51,803 bases of DNA from Paludibacteraceae bacterium (GTDB lineage: Bacteria > Bacteroidota > Bacteroidia > Bacteroidales > Paludibacteraceae), in contig JAGBZD010000035.1 in NCBI GenBank assembly GCA_017628395.1, positions 1 through 51,803 on the forward strand. The letters are read 5' to 3'. The notes beneath the pieces were generated by a model. It searched no databases, was not told the DNA's origin, and worked only from the letters and a program-made list of their open reading frames with translations. Shown one piece after another: positions 17,494-26,256 of this stretch. Within the stretch, counting starts at the first letter, position 1, and the number at the start of each line of letters is the position of its first letter. The translations under genes and the position numbers were made by a program.

Positions 17494-18177
17494 TTGAACC
17501 ACATTGAACAACATATTGCCTCCACCCGCGCCACCATTCCCGATGGCGTCACATTGATTTGTGTGAGCAAGTTCCACCCTGCGGAAGCCATACAGGCGGC
17601 TTACGCCTGTGGCGAACGAGATTTTGGTGAAAGTCGGGTGCAAGAGCTATTGCTCAAACAGCAGGTGCTGCCAGCAGATATTCGTTGGCACTTTATTGGA
17701 CATCTGCAAACCAACAAAGTGAAACAGATTGTGCCATTTGTGCATATGATTCATTCGGTGGATAGTGTGCGTTTGTTGGAAGTCATTAACCGCGAGGCGG
17801 AGAAGATTGGTCGCTGTGTAAAGGTCTTGCTGGAGGTGCATGTAGCTAAGGAAGAAACCAAATCTGGCTTCACGCCAGAAGAAATCTTATCTATAGCCAA
17901 TAGCCTTATCGCCTCTTCGCCCAATAGCCTCTACCCTTGGGTAGAAATCTGCGGTATTATGGGCATGGCAACCAACACCGACGACCAAATGGAGTGGCGT
18001 CGCTGCTTTCGCGAAATAAAACATCTCGGAGAACAACTGCAGAACGATTCCGAACTTCCGAACGATTCTGCACCACAGATTAGCATGGGCATGTCCGATG
18101 ACTATTTGGTGGCTATCGAAGAGGGCAGCACTATGGTACGCATTGGTTCATCTATTTTCGGCGAAAGACAATACTAA
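17494..18177 (+). CDS. YggS-type pyridoxal-phosphate homeostasis protein
   Basis: Single-domain alanine-racemase-fold protein that binds PLP and keeps vitamin B6 pools balanced. PLP lysine in LICVSKFHPAEAI, then FGESRVQELLLKQ, WHFIGHLQTNKVK, HSVDSVRLLEVIN, and GMSDDYLVAIEEGSTMVRIGSSIFGER. 227 residues. The only start giving the family N-terminus is TTG 17494, preceded by repeat-like sequence (GTTCAGAATAGTTCAGCGC). Confidence 0.93.
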   Translation: MNHIEQHIASTRATIPDGVTLICVSKFHPAEAIQAAYACGERDFGESRVQELLLKQQVLPADIRWHFIGHLQTNKVKQIVPFVHMIHSVDSVRLLEVINREAEKIGRCVKVLLEVHVAKEETKSGFTPEEILSIANSLIASSPNSLYPWVEICGIMGMATNTDDQMEWRRCFREIKHLGEQLQNDSELPNDSAPQISMGMSDDYLVAIEEGSTMVRIGSSIFGERQY

Positions 18178-18180
18178 CCC

Positions 18181-18270
18181 ACTCTAAACAATTCTAAACT
18201 ACTCTACACCACTCTAAACAATTCTACACCACTCTAAACAACTCTAAACAATTCTAAACTACTCTACCCC
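18181..18270. repeat. 10-bp tandem repeat, nine units abutting a start codon
   Basis: Nine decamers of the type ACTCTAAACA / ATTCTAAACT / ACTCTACACC follow one another without any gap from the base after the YggS stop region to the base before ATG 18271. The whole intergenic gap is thus repeat, leaving no room for a Shine-Dalgarno site or promoter of the usual form. The same family recurs at 35601-35698, 35981-36020, 36991-37050 and, in the other orientation, 29731-29750. Confidence 0.95.
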
Positions 18271-18876
18271 ATGACTATCATCCTTGATTTAGGCGGCGTG
18301 CTCATGCAGCACAATATGCCAGAATGTATGGCACGATTTCGTGCAATGTTGGGCGAAGAAGGCATGGCAGAAGTATTGGGCATGAAGTCCAATGCGGAGG
18401 GAGTGCCTAATAGTTTAATGGATCAATATGAGTGCGGCGCTGTGAGTACGGATGAGTTTGTAGGTGCTATTTTGTCGCGTGCGAAAACGGGTACTACGGC
18501 ACAGGATGTGCAAGACGCGTGGAACGCCATGCACGCAGGTATTCCTGCGGAGCGTATGTCATTGATTCAGGGTTGGAAGAATCTGGGGCATCGTTTGGTG
18601 ATGTTGAGCAACAACAACGCGTTGCATTGGGAGGACATACACCTGAAATACGATTTTTCGATGTTTGACCACATGTTTTCTTCGCATCTGGTGCATTGCA
18701 ACAAGCCCAATCGAGGTATTTATGAGGTTGTTCATCAGTATCTTATTGATAATCATTACGAACAGCCCTATCATTTTGTAGATGACTTACCTGCCAATCG
18801 CCATATGGGCGAGGCGTTTGGTTGGATTACTTACCCCACATTGGAAGCGCTTAATCATGCCATGACAGGTTTCTAA
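18271..18876 (+). CDS. HAD-superfamily hydrolase
   Basis: A 201-residue HAD subfamily IA protein of YihX type. Motif I is DLGGVL (nucleophile Asp 6, with Gly in place of the second Asp, as usual in this branch), motif II is VMLSNNN, Lys of motif III is in CNKPNRGIYE, and motif IV is FVDDLPAN. Likely a small-molecule phosphatase or dehalogenase-like enzyme; substrate unknown. Its entire upstream spacer is the decamer array. Convergent with the dehydrogenase gene at 18886. Confidence 0.9.
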   Translation: MTIILDLGGVLMQHNMPECMARFRAMLGEEGMAEVLGMKSNAEGVPNSLMDQYECGAVSTDEFVGAILSRAKTGTTAQDVQDAWNAMHAGIPAERMSLIQGWKNLGHRLVMLSNNNALHWEDIHLKYDFSMFDHMFSSHLVHCNKPNRGIYEVVHQYLIDNHYEQPYHFVDDLPANRHMGEAFGWITYPTLEALNHAMTGF

Positions 18877-18885
18877 CCGAGTCGC

Positions 18886-19713
18886 CTATTTCTGATATTT
18901 GCCAATAAGTTTCATCACCAAGAACACCAACCAATCTGGCGTGTGCTTGAGCAATGGTGTGCAGAGGTGATTGATGACACCCGGCATATCCGCTTTCTTG
19001 CCACGGAACATCTTTTTGAGGGCACGCTTCACCAGATTCTCGGGTGGAATAGCCACAGTCAAATTCACTGCCAAACGACGCAGATTTGGTGCCAAGCCAA
19101 ACAACGCCGTATCCACCGCGCCAGGAGTCATTACGGTGATATTCACGCCCTTTGGTTTGAACTCATACCAAAGCGACTTAGAGAAATTATAGATAAACGC
19201 TTTCGTTGCATTATACGATTGAATACCTGGCATCGCCATCCACGCAGACATGGATGACATGTTGAGGATATACCCTTTCTTGCGCGACTTGCCACAAAGT
19301 TTTTGTGCTTGTTCTTCTGCAGTCAGTTCGCGCTTCATCATCTCTTCGCCAAAAAGACGAGTGAGTTTGGCAACCGTAATCATATGCAGGTTGAGAATCA
19401 GTTCGATACGCTTCATCGAAGTCTCGCAATAAGGATTGAAGAAGAAAACACCCGCGTTGTTGATGAGAATATCCACCACAAGGTTGTTCTCTTGGCAATA
19501 CGCAAACAATTGCTCTGCAGCGTCTTGCTTGGAGAGGTCTGCATAGAGAGGAATCGTCTTAACGCCGTACTGCGCTGCCAAATCAGCAGCTACTTGTTTC
19601 TGTTCTTCCTCTTGATTACTCACCAACAAGAGGTCTGTATGATAATCGCGCGCCAGTTGGGTAGCATATTGAAGACCAATACCCGATGATGCGCCTGTAA
19701 CGAGTGCAAGCAT
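18886..19713 (-). CDS. Short-chain dehydrogenase/reductase, candidate hydroxysteroid dehydrogenase
   Basis: A 275-residue classical SDR: NAD(P)-binding TGASSGIG at residues 7-14, INNAG, the catalytic Ser in NMSSMSAW, and YNATK (Tyr and Lys). The end resembles the 17-beta-HSD12-like branch (KSLWYEFKPKGVNITVMTPGAVDT). An upstream TTG/GTG-type extension exists but ATG 19713 starts right before the beta1 strand and is preferred. It is the last of three minus-strand genes with the flavin reductase and the 5-alpha-reductase-like protein; a role in oxidising or reducing a steroid hydroxyl is inferred from that context only. Confidence 0.88.
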   Translation of the reverse strand: MLALVTGASSGIGLQYATQLARDYHTDLLLVSNQEEEQKQVAADLAAQYGVKTIPLYADLSKQDAAEQLFAYCQENNLVVDILINNAGVFFFNPYCETSMKRIELILNLHMITVAKLTRLFGEEMMKRELTAEEQAQKLCGKSRKKGYILNMSSMSAWMAMPGIQSYNATKAFIYNFSKSLWYEFKPKGVNITVMTPGAVDTALFGLAPNLRRLAVNLTVAIPPENLVKRALKKMFRGKKADMPGVINHLCTPLLKHTPDWLVFLVMKLIGKYQK

Positions 19714-19805
19714 AGTTTTCTTTTTATTTTGCCCACTGATAACACCGATTTTCACCAATTATCTATCTGTGTTTATCCGTGAAATCTGTGGGAGATATCC
19801 AATCC

Positions 19806-21047
19806 TTATTTCTCGGGGTACCACATTTTTTCGTACTTGAGTGCTTCTTTCTTGAGGTACTTAGGGATGTCCTTATCACACTCATGGCACTTCATATCCA
19901 ATGTGTACATACGCGCTACGCAGTAGTTAGAGCGTTTGCACTCGGAGTGATATTGCTCCTCTTTCATCTTGTTCACGAAGTCGGTATCGCGCACGAGAGC
20001 GTGTCCAATCTGCACAAAGTCAAAACCAGCAGCAAGGGCAGTCTCAGCGTTCTCGCGTCCCATGACACCACCTACATAGATAAGTGGCATCTTCAAAGCT
20101 GCGCGGAACTGCTTAGCGGTATCAAGGAAGAAGAGTTCTTTGAATGGCACAGTAGGAATCATCAAGTGACCTACGAAGCGCAATGCGAGGCGCAACCACC
20201 AGAATGACCAAGGATTCATATAGTGCGCCAAGGTCTTGATAGGCATCGCACCACCCATGACGGTGAAAGGTGCTTTGCTCACGAAGCCTGCAGTAAGAAC
20301 AAGTGCGTGAACACCATGTTTCTCTATCTCTTGTGCGATGCGGATGCACTCCTCTACTTTGAGACCCGACTTGAAGCCATCGTACATATTGGTTTTCACC
20401 ACCACCGCCATATCGTTGCCTGCGTGCTCCATAACCTCAGCCATGACCTCGTTCATAAAACGCATGCGGTTCTCCAATGAACCTCCGTACTCATCACGAC
20501 GGCGGTTGGTATATGGAGAGAGGAATTGTGAAATCAAATAACCGTGACCCGCGTGGATCTCTACGCAGTCAAAACCACACTCGCGGCAGAAGTCCACGGC
20601 ATGACCAAACGCCTTGACGATCTCCTTTATCTCCTCCCTTTTGAGTTTACGGTGAAGCGTAGGAGAATAGAGATTAAAACCTGTACTTGCACCCACTGGA
20701 AGGCATTTGCAGGTATAGAAGTGGGTCATATTGCCGCAGTGACCAAGTTGGATACTTGCTTTTGCACCCTCGGCGTGAATACCGTCGGTGAGGCGTTTCA
20801 AGTCCTCTTTGATTTCATCGTGGATATAAAGTTGACCGTCGAAAGACACACCCGAACGAGTCACAGAGCAATAGGCTACAGTAGTCATTGCAGCACCACC
20901 ACGGGCAACTGCAGTATGGTAGTTGTACAAATCTTCGCTTGGTTTGTTGCCGTACGCCATATTCTCGAAAGCAGCAGAACGGATAGCGCGGTTGCGCAGA
21001 GTAATAGGACCAAGCTTATGCTCAGTAAAAAGGAGATTGTTGTTCAT
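19806..21047 (-). CDS. Old-Yellow-Enzyme-type NADH:flavin oxidoreductase
   Basis: A 413-residue FMN TIM-barrel ene-reductase. Seen: LGPITLRNRAIRSAAFENMA, the substrate/FMN residues in SIQLGHCGNM, and the family signature IEIHAGHGYLISQFLSPY with NRRRDEYGGSLENRMRF. The FMN phosphate region is YVGGVMGRENAETALAAGFDFVQIGHALV. A C-terminal cysteine group (ECKRSNYC, then KCHEC) may bind metal or an Fe-S cluster as in 2,4-dienoyl-CoA reductase/BaiCD relatives, but the second FAD/NAD domain of those is absent. Reduces activated C=C bonds; a steroid enone is suggested by the neighbours. Confidence 0.9.
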   Translation of the reverse strand: MNNNLLFTEHKLGPITLRNRAIRSAAFENMAYGNKPSEDLYNYHTAVARGGAAMTTVAYCSVTRSGVSFDGQLYIHDEIKEDLKRLTDGIHAEGAKASIQLGHCGNMTHFYTCKCLPVGASTGFNLYSPTLHRKLKREEIKEIVKAFGHAVDFCRECGFDCVEIHAGHGYLISQFLSPYTNRRRDEYGGSLENRMRFMNEVMAEVMEHAGNDMAVVVKTNMYDGFKSGLKVEECIRIAQEIEKHGVHALVLTAGFVSKAPFTVMGGAMPIKTLAHYMNPWSFWWLRLALRFVGHLMIPTVPFKELFFLDTAKQFRAALKMPLIYVGGVMGRENAETALAAGFDFVQIGHALVRDTDFVNKMKEEQYHSECKRSNYCVARMYTLDMKCHECDKDIPKYLKKEALKYEKMWYPEK

Positions 21048-21061
21048 TGTTAATATTTTTT

Positions 21062-21196
21062 AGTTGGAGCCCGGAAGCCGGAAGCATTTCTTCTTGAAAG
21101 CCGGCAGCCAATAGCCGGTAGCATTCTTCTTGGAAGCCAGCAGCCAGTAGCCGGTAGCATTCTTCTTGGAAGCCAGCAGCCGGGAGCCGGTAGCCA
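21062..21196. repeat. Degenerate AGCCGG-rich tandem repeat between two minus-strand genes
   Basis: Units such as AGCCGGTAGCATTCTTCTTG and GAAGCCAGCAGCC recur three times with a period near 40 bases, themselves made of shorter GAAGCCGG-like pieces. It fills the spacer between the 5-alpha-reductase-like gene and the flavin reductase gene. A similar GAAGCCGGTATCCGGTAGCC array lies after asnS (40266-40365). Confidence 0.85.
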
Positions 21197-21991
21197 TTAG
21201 TATATAAACGGAATAATGCGCTTCAGTTTCTTTTCGTCGAATTCGTCTGCAAACTCTTGTTTGTATCGGTGATAGATCGAGTTCGCACGCGGAACGAGGT
21301 TGCAGCAAGAGAACCAGAAGAAGCTCAATCCAGCCCATGACCATGTGAGGATTGCAAAACCGAGCCACTCGGTAATCTCACCGAGGTAGTTGGCACTGGT
21401 CACATACTTGTACATACCTTTTTTAGGCAAATAGTGATTGGTATCACCAGGTTTGCGCAAGTGACGAATCACATGATCGGAGTGCATATTGATGACCCAA
21501 CCGCAGATGAATATCGCAATTCCAAGAATAAATCGCCAATCAGTTAGCCATGCTACAGTGTAGATATTAGGCATTACTTGTGGTGCCAAGTGAAAAAGCC
21601 AATAGCCTTGTATGTAACCATTTACAAGGTTCCATATCACAGAAAACGCCATGATACTCAATGGCATCTTGCTATTACCTTTCAAAAGAAATGGAAAGAT
21701 AAACGAGCGTTGGAAGTAGTGAAACTGGAATATCAAAAAGAAGATAAGATATGGCAGTTGAAATTTCACTTCCGATTGCGCCCAAAGGTATAGCATAACC
21801 ACGAATACAGGCATCTCCATGAGACACCAGCCCACCTTGTTATTGATAGCAGGTCCCCATTTCTCGGTACGCATCTTACCATAACCAGCGTCCACAAAGT
21901 AGAGCGACACAAACACCACCAATCCTACCAAGAAGAGGATAAAGAGAAAATCATGAAATGACTCTAAAGCTGTAGATATTTCCATAAGCAT
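21197..21991 (-). CDS. Steroid 5-alpha-reductase family membrane protein
   Basis: A 264-residue protein with six or seven membrane helices. The C-terminal third is very close to the 3-oxo-5-alpha-steroid 4-dehydrogenase domain: IRHLRKPGDTNHYLPKKGMY, then KYVTSANYLGEITEWLGFAI, and a final RIIPFIY as in the human SRD5A end. The family uses NADPH to reduce the delta-4 double bond of 3-oxo steroids, or enones of related lipids. First gene after the promoter at 22040-22071. Methyltransferase-like DUF1295 relatives are the alternative, but the LRKPGD and NYLGEIxEW motifs favour the reductase. Confidence 0.88.
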   Translation of the reverse strand: MLMEISTALESFHDFLFILFLVGLVVFVSLYFVDAGYGKMRTEKWGPAINNKVGWCLMEMPVFVVMLYLWAQSEVKFQLPYLIFFLIFQFHYFQRSFIFPFLLKGNSKMPLSIMAFSVIWNLVNGYIQGYWLFHLAPQVMPNIYTVAWLTDWRFILGIAIFICGWVINMHSDHVIRHLRKPGDTNHYLPKKGMYKYVTSANYLGEITEWLGFAILTWSWAGLSFFWFSCCNLVPRANSIYHRYKQEFADEFDEKKLKRIIPFIY

Positions 21992-22039
21992 TCATTGTTT
22001 TACGCATGCACTTTCTGTATGCACACAATATTTAGTCTG

Positions 22040-22071
22040 CAAAGGTACAACTATTTTTTGAAACCACCAAA
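22040..22071 (-). promoter_or_regulatory. Promoter of the three-gene reductase set
   Basis: Minus-strand TACCTTTG (22040-22047) with TTTG at 22068-22071 and a 20-base spacer. Leader about 40 bases. No other promoter of this form is seen between the three genes. Confidence 0.8.
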
Positions 22072-22170
22072 CAAATCATAAAATATGTTATGTTTTTCTT
22101 AAGTTTTGGACTTGATTGGATAGCGCAATCGAAACAATTGATTGTGGAATTAAAAAAAACTATCATATTA

Positions 22171-22202
22171 TTTGCAAGTATGCAAAAAAAGCAGTACCTT
22201 TG
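22171..22202 (+). promoter_or_regulatory. Promoter of the RelA/SpoT gene
   Basis: TTTG at 22171-22174 and TACCTTTG at 22195-22202, 20-base spacer. It is divergent from the reductase promoter, with about 100 bases between the two -33 boxes and no obvious palindrome there. Confidence 0.8.
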
Positions 22203-22244
22203 CGCTTTAATTTGCGTTGTTGTGCGCTCGAATGAAAATTTATT

Positions 22245-24056
22245 ATGGTAGCAAGTGATTTCACCCCAGCAGAGGAGTTATTGATTGAAAAAGAGTTTCA
22301 GGCATTGCTCTCGGATTACGCTCAGACTCGCCACCGCCAAAAAGTGGAGATTATCACGCGTGCCTATCAATTGGCATGCCAAGCCCACAATGGAGTTCGC
22401 CGTTTATCGGGCGAGCCATATATGATGCACCCGTTGTCGGTGGCACGCATTGTGGTGAGAGAGATTGGTTTGGGTAGCACCAGTATTTGCGCCGCACTGC
22501 TACACGATGTCATTGAAGACACGGATTATACAGCCGAGGATATTGAGCACCAATTTGGTCCTAAGATTGCGAGCATCGTAGTAGGTCTGACCAAGATTTC
22601 GGGCGGTGTCTTTGTGGATCAAGCGGTGAAGCAAGCCGAGAATGTGCGCAAGCTGCTGCTCACCATGTCCGATGACATCCGCGTAATGCTCATCAAGCTG
22701 GCAGACCGTCTGCACAACATGCGCACCTTAGCTGCTCAGCGACCAGAGAAGCAACGAAAGATTGCTATCGAAACGCAATACATCTATGCTCCTATGGCGC
22801 ACCGACTCGGTCTGTTCCCTATCAAAACGGAATTGGAGAATTTGAGTTTCAAATACGAGAATCCTGCGTTGTACAAGGAGATTGAAGATAAGTTGCAAGC
22901 CAACAAGGATGCCCAAATGGAGAACTTCGAGGAGTTTGCTGCTCCTATCCGCAAGCACCTCACCATGATGGGCTATGAGTTCAAACTCTATGCCCGCACC
23001 AAATCGGTCTATTCGATATACAAGAAAATGGTTACCAAAGGTATTCCTTTCGAGCAAGTATATGACCTGCTGGCTGCGCGCATTGTATTTGAGCCCAATT
23101 CACAGTTCTCGGAGAAGGACCAATGTTGGATGATTTATTCTGCCATCACAGAGATTTATCGTCCACACCCCGAGCGTATCCGCGACTGGATATCCACGCC
23201 GAAGGCCAATGGCTACGAGGCATTGCATGTAACTGTCATGGGTCAGCACGGTCAGTGGATAGAGGTGCAAATACGCACCAAGCGCATGCACGAATTAGCC
23301 GAACACGGACTGGCAGCCCACTGGCGTTATAAGACTGGCGGCGAAAGCGAAAACGAGTTGGACAAATGGCTACGCGAGATCAAAGATGTGTTAGCCAATC
23401 CTGATCCAGATGCGATAGCTTTCTTGGACACCTTTAAGCTCAACTTGTATCACCACGAGGTGTTTGTATTCACGCCACGAGGCGACATTCGCACACTGGC
23501 ACAAGGAGCTACCGTTTTGGACCTTGCCTACCAGTTGCATACCGAGTTGGGCGAACATTGCATCGGAGCGAATGTCAATCGAACCACACGCACGATAGAC
23601 TACATCCTGCAAAGTGGCGACCAAGTAGAGATATTGACATCCGACAAACAAAAACCAGAACCCGAATGGCTGAACATAGCCGTTACGGCAAAAGCGAAAG
23701 ACTGCTTGAAGAAATATTTCCGTAAGCAGGAAAACACATACCAATTAGAGAGCACTACAGCTAAACCTGTGGCATTGTATATCAAGGGCTCTGACACTTT
23801 TGGTGTGATGATGCGTATTATGAAGGTGATGAGCGAAGACTACAAGATTAACATCAGTGACCTGCATGTTACCTCCGACGGCGACCATTTTACTTGCGAA
23901 ATAGAAGCCATGCTCTTTGACATGACCATGCTCGGAAAAATGTGTATGCAACTGCGCAATATCGGCAGTGTAAACACGGTGAATGTCACCAAGATTGATA
24001 ATCGACTGCTGAATGCAGAAGACTGTTCATGCGAAGCTATAACTAAAAACGAATAA
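22245..24056 (+). CDS. RelA/SpoT-type (p)ppGpp synthetase/hydrolase, compact form
   Basis: Makes and degrades (p)ppGpp, the stringent-response alarmone. Hydrolase domain with HPLSVARIV and the HD pair at residues 87-88 (LLHDVIEDT), LADRLHNMRTL; synthetase domain with ARTKSVYSIYKKM, LLAARIVF and VQIRTKRMHELAEHGLAAHW; TGS domain VFVFTPRGDIRTLAQGATVLDLAYQLHTELG; and a final ACT-like domain. At 603 residues it is shorter than the usual 730-750: the helical and zinc-finger segment between TGS and ACT is nearly gone (only about 50 residues). Both catalytic domains look intact. Confidence 0.93.
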   Translation: MVASDFTPAEELLIEKEFQALLSDYAQTRHRQKVEIITRAYQLACQAHNGVRRLSGEPYMMHPLSVARIVVREIGLGSTSICAALLHDVIEDTDYTAEDIEHQFGPKIASIVVGLTKISGGVFVDQAVKQAENVRKLLLTMSDDIRVMLIKLADRLHNMRTLAAQRPEKQRKIAIETQYIYAPMAHRLGLFPIKTELENLSFKYENPALYKEIEDKLQANKDAQMENFEEFAAPIRKHLTMMGYEFKLYARTKSVYSIYKKMVTKGIPFEQVYDLLAARIVFEPNSQFSEKDQCWMIYSAITEIYRPHPERIRDWISTPKANGYEALHVTVMGQHGQWIEVQIRTKRMHELAEHGLAAHWRYKTGGESENELDKWLREIKDVLANPDPDAIAFLDTFKLNLYHHEVFVFTPRGDIRTLAQGATVLDLAYQLHTELGEHCIGANVNRTTRTIDYILQSGDQVEILTSDKQKPEPEWLNIAVTAKAKDCLKKYFRKQENTYQLESTTAKPVALYIKGSDTFGVMMRIMKVMSEDYKINISDLHVTSDGDHFTCEIEAMLFDMTMLGKMCMQLRNIGSVNTVNVTKIDNRLLNAEDCSCEAITKNE

Positions 24057-24079
24057 ACTATAAAAAATAATGTTGTAAT

Positions 24080-25165
24080 ATGAAAAATTTATTTTCTTTT
24101 GTAGCGGTATTGCTATTTGCTACCGCTACCGTAGCTCAAAATCCTGTTATCACATTTGATAAGACCACACACGATTTTGGCAAGATTAACGAAGCAGATG
24201 GTCGTGTTACGACTACTTTCACTTTCAAGAACGAGGGTATAGCTCCTCTCGTACTGAGCAATGTGCGTGCAAGTTGTGGTTGCACCACTCCCAAATGGAC
24301 ACGCGAGCCTATCGAGCCAGGACAATCGGGTGAGATTACCGTGACATACAACCCAAGCGGACGCCCAGGACGCTTCCAAAAAACGGTGACCGTCACCAGC
24401 AACGCTACCGAGCCTACTACCAAGCTCTACATCAAAGGAGAGGTTATACCCAAACCAACCCAACCTACCGATCAGTATCCTATCAAGATGGGCGCATTGA
24501 GTCTCAAAAAGAAAGGTCTCAATTTTGGTGTCATCACACAAGGTAGCAACAAAATGCTGGAAATTGAGTACGCCAACCAATCGGAGCAACCAGTAACCGT
24601 AGAATTGCTGTTACGCGATGAAGATTCATACATCAAGCCTAATGTGACATTAAAGACGGTAGAGCCAAAACAAACTGGCAAATTGCAATTCGCATTGCAA
24701 TCCGATGAATGTCCATTGTTTGGTCCTGTGACAGCAGAAGTATATGTCATGGTAAATGGCAAACGCGAGATCAATGACACCTATAAGATTTCACTCACTG
24801 CCAACATCAAGGAAGACTTCTCTAAGCTGACCGTAGAAGACCGCCAACAAGCACCTATCGTGGAAGTGGCACGCGAACTCAATCTTGGAACGATTGCGAA
24901 AGGCAAAAAAGTAGCATCTAAGCTCACCCTCGCCAATGTAGGTATCAACCCATTGCATGTTCGCCGAGTAGTCATCAATGATCCCCAAATCAAATATGTA
25001 GCACCTAAATCGGCTCTCAAAGCTGGTCGCAAAGCAGACTTGAAGTTGGAATTAAATGTAGCTGCTACAGCCACTGCTGCACAATATTCACGCGTATTAA
25101 CACTGATTACCAACGACCCAAATAATCCTGTCATCAACATCAAAATCAGTTGGGTAGTAGAATAA
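24080..25165 (+). CDS. DUF1573 (ASH/MSP-like) exported protein
   Basis: A 361-residue protein with a signal peptide (cleavage after VAQ, about residue 20) and tandem immunoglobulin-like DUF1573 domains. The first is diagnostic: THDFGKINEADGRVTTTFTF, then SCGCTTPKW, then GQSGEITVTYNPSGRPG. Later repeats around residues 150-230 and 265-360 are weaker. Family function is unknown; surface or periplasmic adhesion-type role is usually assumed. Its stop shares one base with the meaB start. Confidence 0.88.
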   Translation: MKNLFSFVAVLLFATATVAQNPVITFDKTTHDFGKINEADGRVTTTFTFKNEGIAPLVLSNVRASCGCTTPKWTREPIEPGQSGEITVTYNPSGRPGRFQKTVTVTSNATEPTTKLYIKGEVIPKPTQPTDQYPIKMGALSLKKKGLNFGVITQGSNKMLEIEYANQSEQPVTVELLLRDEDSYIKPNVTLKTVEPKQTGKLQFALQSDECPLFGPVTAEVYVMVNGKREINDTYKISLTANIKEDFSKLTVEDRQQAPIVEVARELNLGTIAKGKKVASKLTLANVGINPLHVRRVVINDPQIKYVAPKSALKAGRKADLKLELNVAATATAAQYSRVLTLITNDPNNPVINIKISWVVE

Positions 25166-26256
25166 TGGAACATCCAGAAAATAGTGCTAAATACAAAGGG
25201 CTAACGGTCAATGCTGGTGTAGATAACCTCCCCAGTGTGAACCCTTATGCCACTTTCCGCCGCCGCAAGCAAGTGCTCTCTGCCGAAGAGTATGTAGAGG
25301 GTATCTTGCGTGGCGATATGCGATTGCTCAGTCAGGCGGTAACGCTCATTGAGAGCAACCTGCCCAGCGATCAAGCGATTGCTCAACAAGTCATTGAACG
25401 CTGCCTACCCTATGCTGGCAATGCCATACGACTGGGTATCACAGGTGTGCCAGGAGCGGGTAAATCCACCTTCATTGAGGCACTCGGTACCATGCTATGC
25501 CAGCAGGGCAAACACCTTGCGGTATTGGCTATCGACCCTTCGTCCGAACGCAGCAAAGGTAGTATCCTTGGCGACAAGACCCGTATGAACCACCTTTCTG
25601 TGGAAGCCAATGCCTTCATACGCCCCAGTCCGTCGGCTGGCAGTTTGGGCGGCGTAGCCCGCAAGACACGCGAGACGATTGTGCTGTGCGAAGCGGCAGG
25701 CTTTGACACCATTATCGTAGAAACAGTAGGCGTGGGACAATCCGAGACTGCAGCACACTCCATGGTGGACTTCTTCCTGCTGCTGCAAGTCACAGGTACG
25801 GGCGATGAGTTGCAAGGCATCAAACGCGGTATCATGGAGATGGCAGACGGAATTGCCATCAACAAATGCGACGGCAACAACATTGAGCGCGCCGAAGCTG
25901 CACGCGTGAGTTTCAAAAACGCATTGGCACTCTTCCCTCCTACCGAATCAGGCTGGAAACCCTACGCAGAGACATGCTCTGCTATCGAAGGCAATGGCAT
26001 ACGACGCGTATGGAAAATGGTGGAAGACTATATAAGGTTCACGCGCGAGAACGGCTATTTGGACCACTTACGAACCCAACAAGCCAAATACTGGATGTAC
26101 GAAACCATCAACCAAAACCTATTGGATAGCTTCTACAAAAACGAAACGATGGAGACCTTCATCGCGCAAACAGAAGCACGCGTATTAAACAACGAAATCA
26201 GCAGTTTTACTGCTGCATACAATTTGCTGAAAGAATATGGCAACCTCAACAAATAG
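25165..26256 (+). CDS. meaB: Methylmalonyl-CoA mutase-associated GTPase MeaB
   Basis: G3E-family GTPase that protects and loads B12-dependent methylmalonyl-CoA mutase. Walker A GVPGAGKST near residue 98, DPSSERSKGSILGDKTRM switch region, VETVGVGQSE, and NKCDGNN base-specificity motif. About 363 residues. ATG 25165 overlaps the previous stop by one base. The mutase subunits are not in the window. The gene end overlaps dnaB by 20 bases. Confidence 0.94.
   Translation: MEHPENSAKYKGLTVNAGVDNLPSVNPYATFRRRKQVLSAEEYVEGILRGDMRLLSQAVTLIESNLPSDQAIAQQVIERCLPYAGNAIRLGITGVPGAGKSTFIEALGTMLCQQGKHLAVLAIDPSSERSKGSILGDKTRMNHLSVEANAFIRPSPSAGSLGGVARKTRETIVLCEAAGFDTIIVETVGVGQSETAAHSMVDFFLLLQVTGTGDELQGIKRGIMEMADGIAINKCDGNNIERAEAARVSFKNALALFPPTESGWKPYAETCSAIEGNGIRRVWKMVEDYIRFTRENGYLDHLRTQQAKYWMYETINQNLLDSFYKNETMETFIAQTEARVLNNEISSFTAAYNLLKEYGNLNK

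Noticed and set aside
18181-18270. Decamer array as a CRISPR or iteron array
   Set aside because: No spacers, unit too short for CRISPR; next to ordinary chromosomal genes with no replication initiator nearby.
20544-21053. 169-codon plus-strand frame opposite the flavin reductase
   Set aside because: The minus strand encodes an unmistakable OYE family protein across this stretch.
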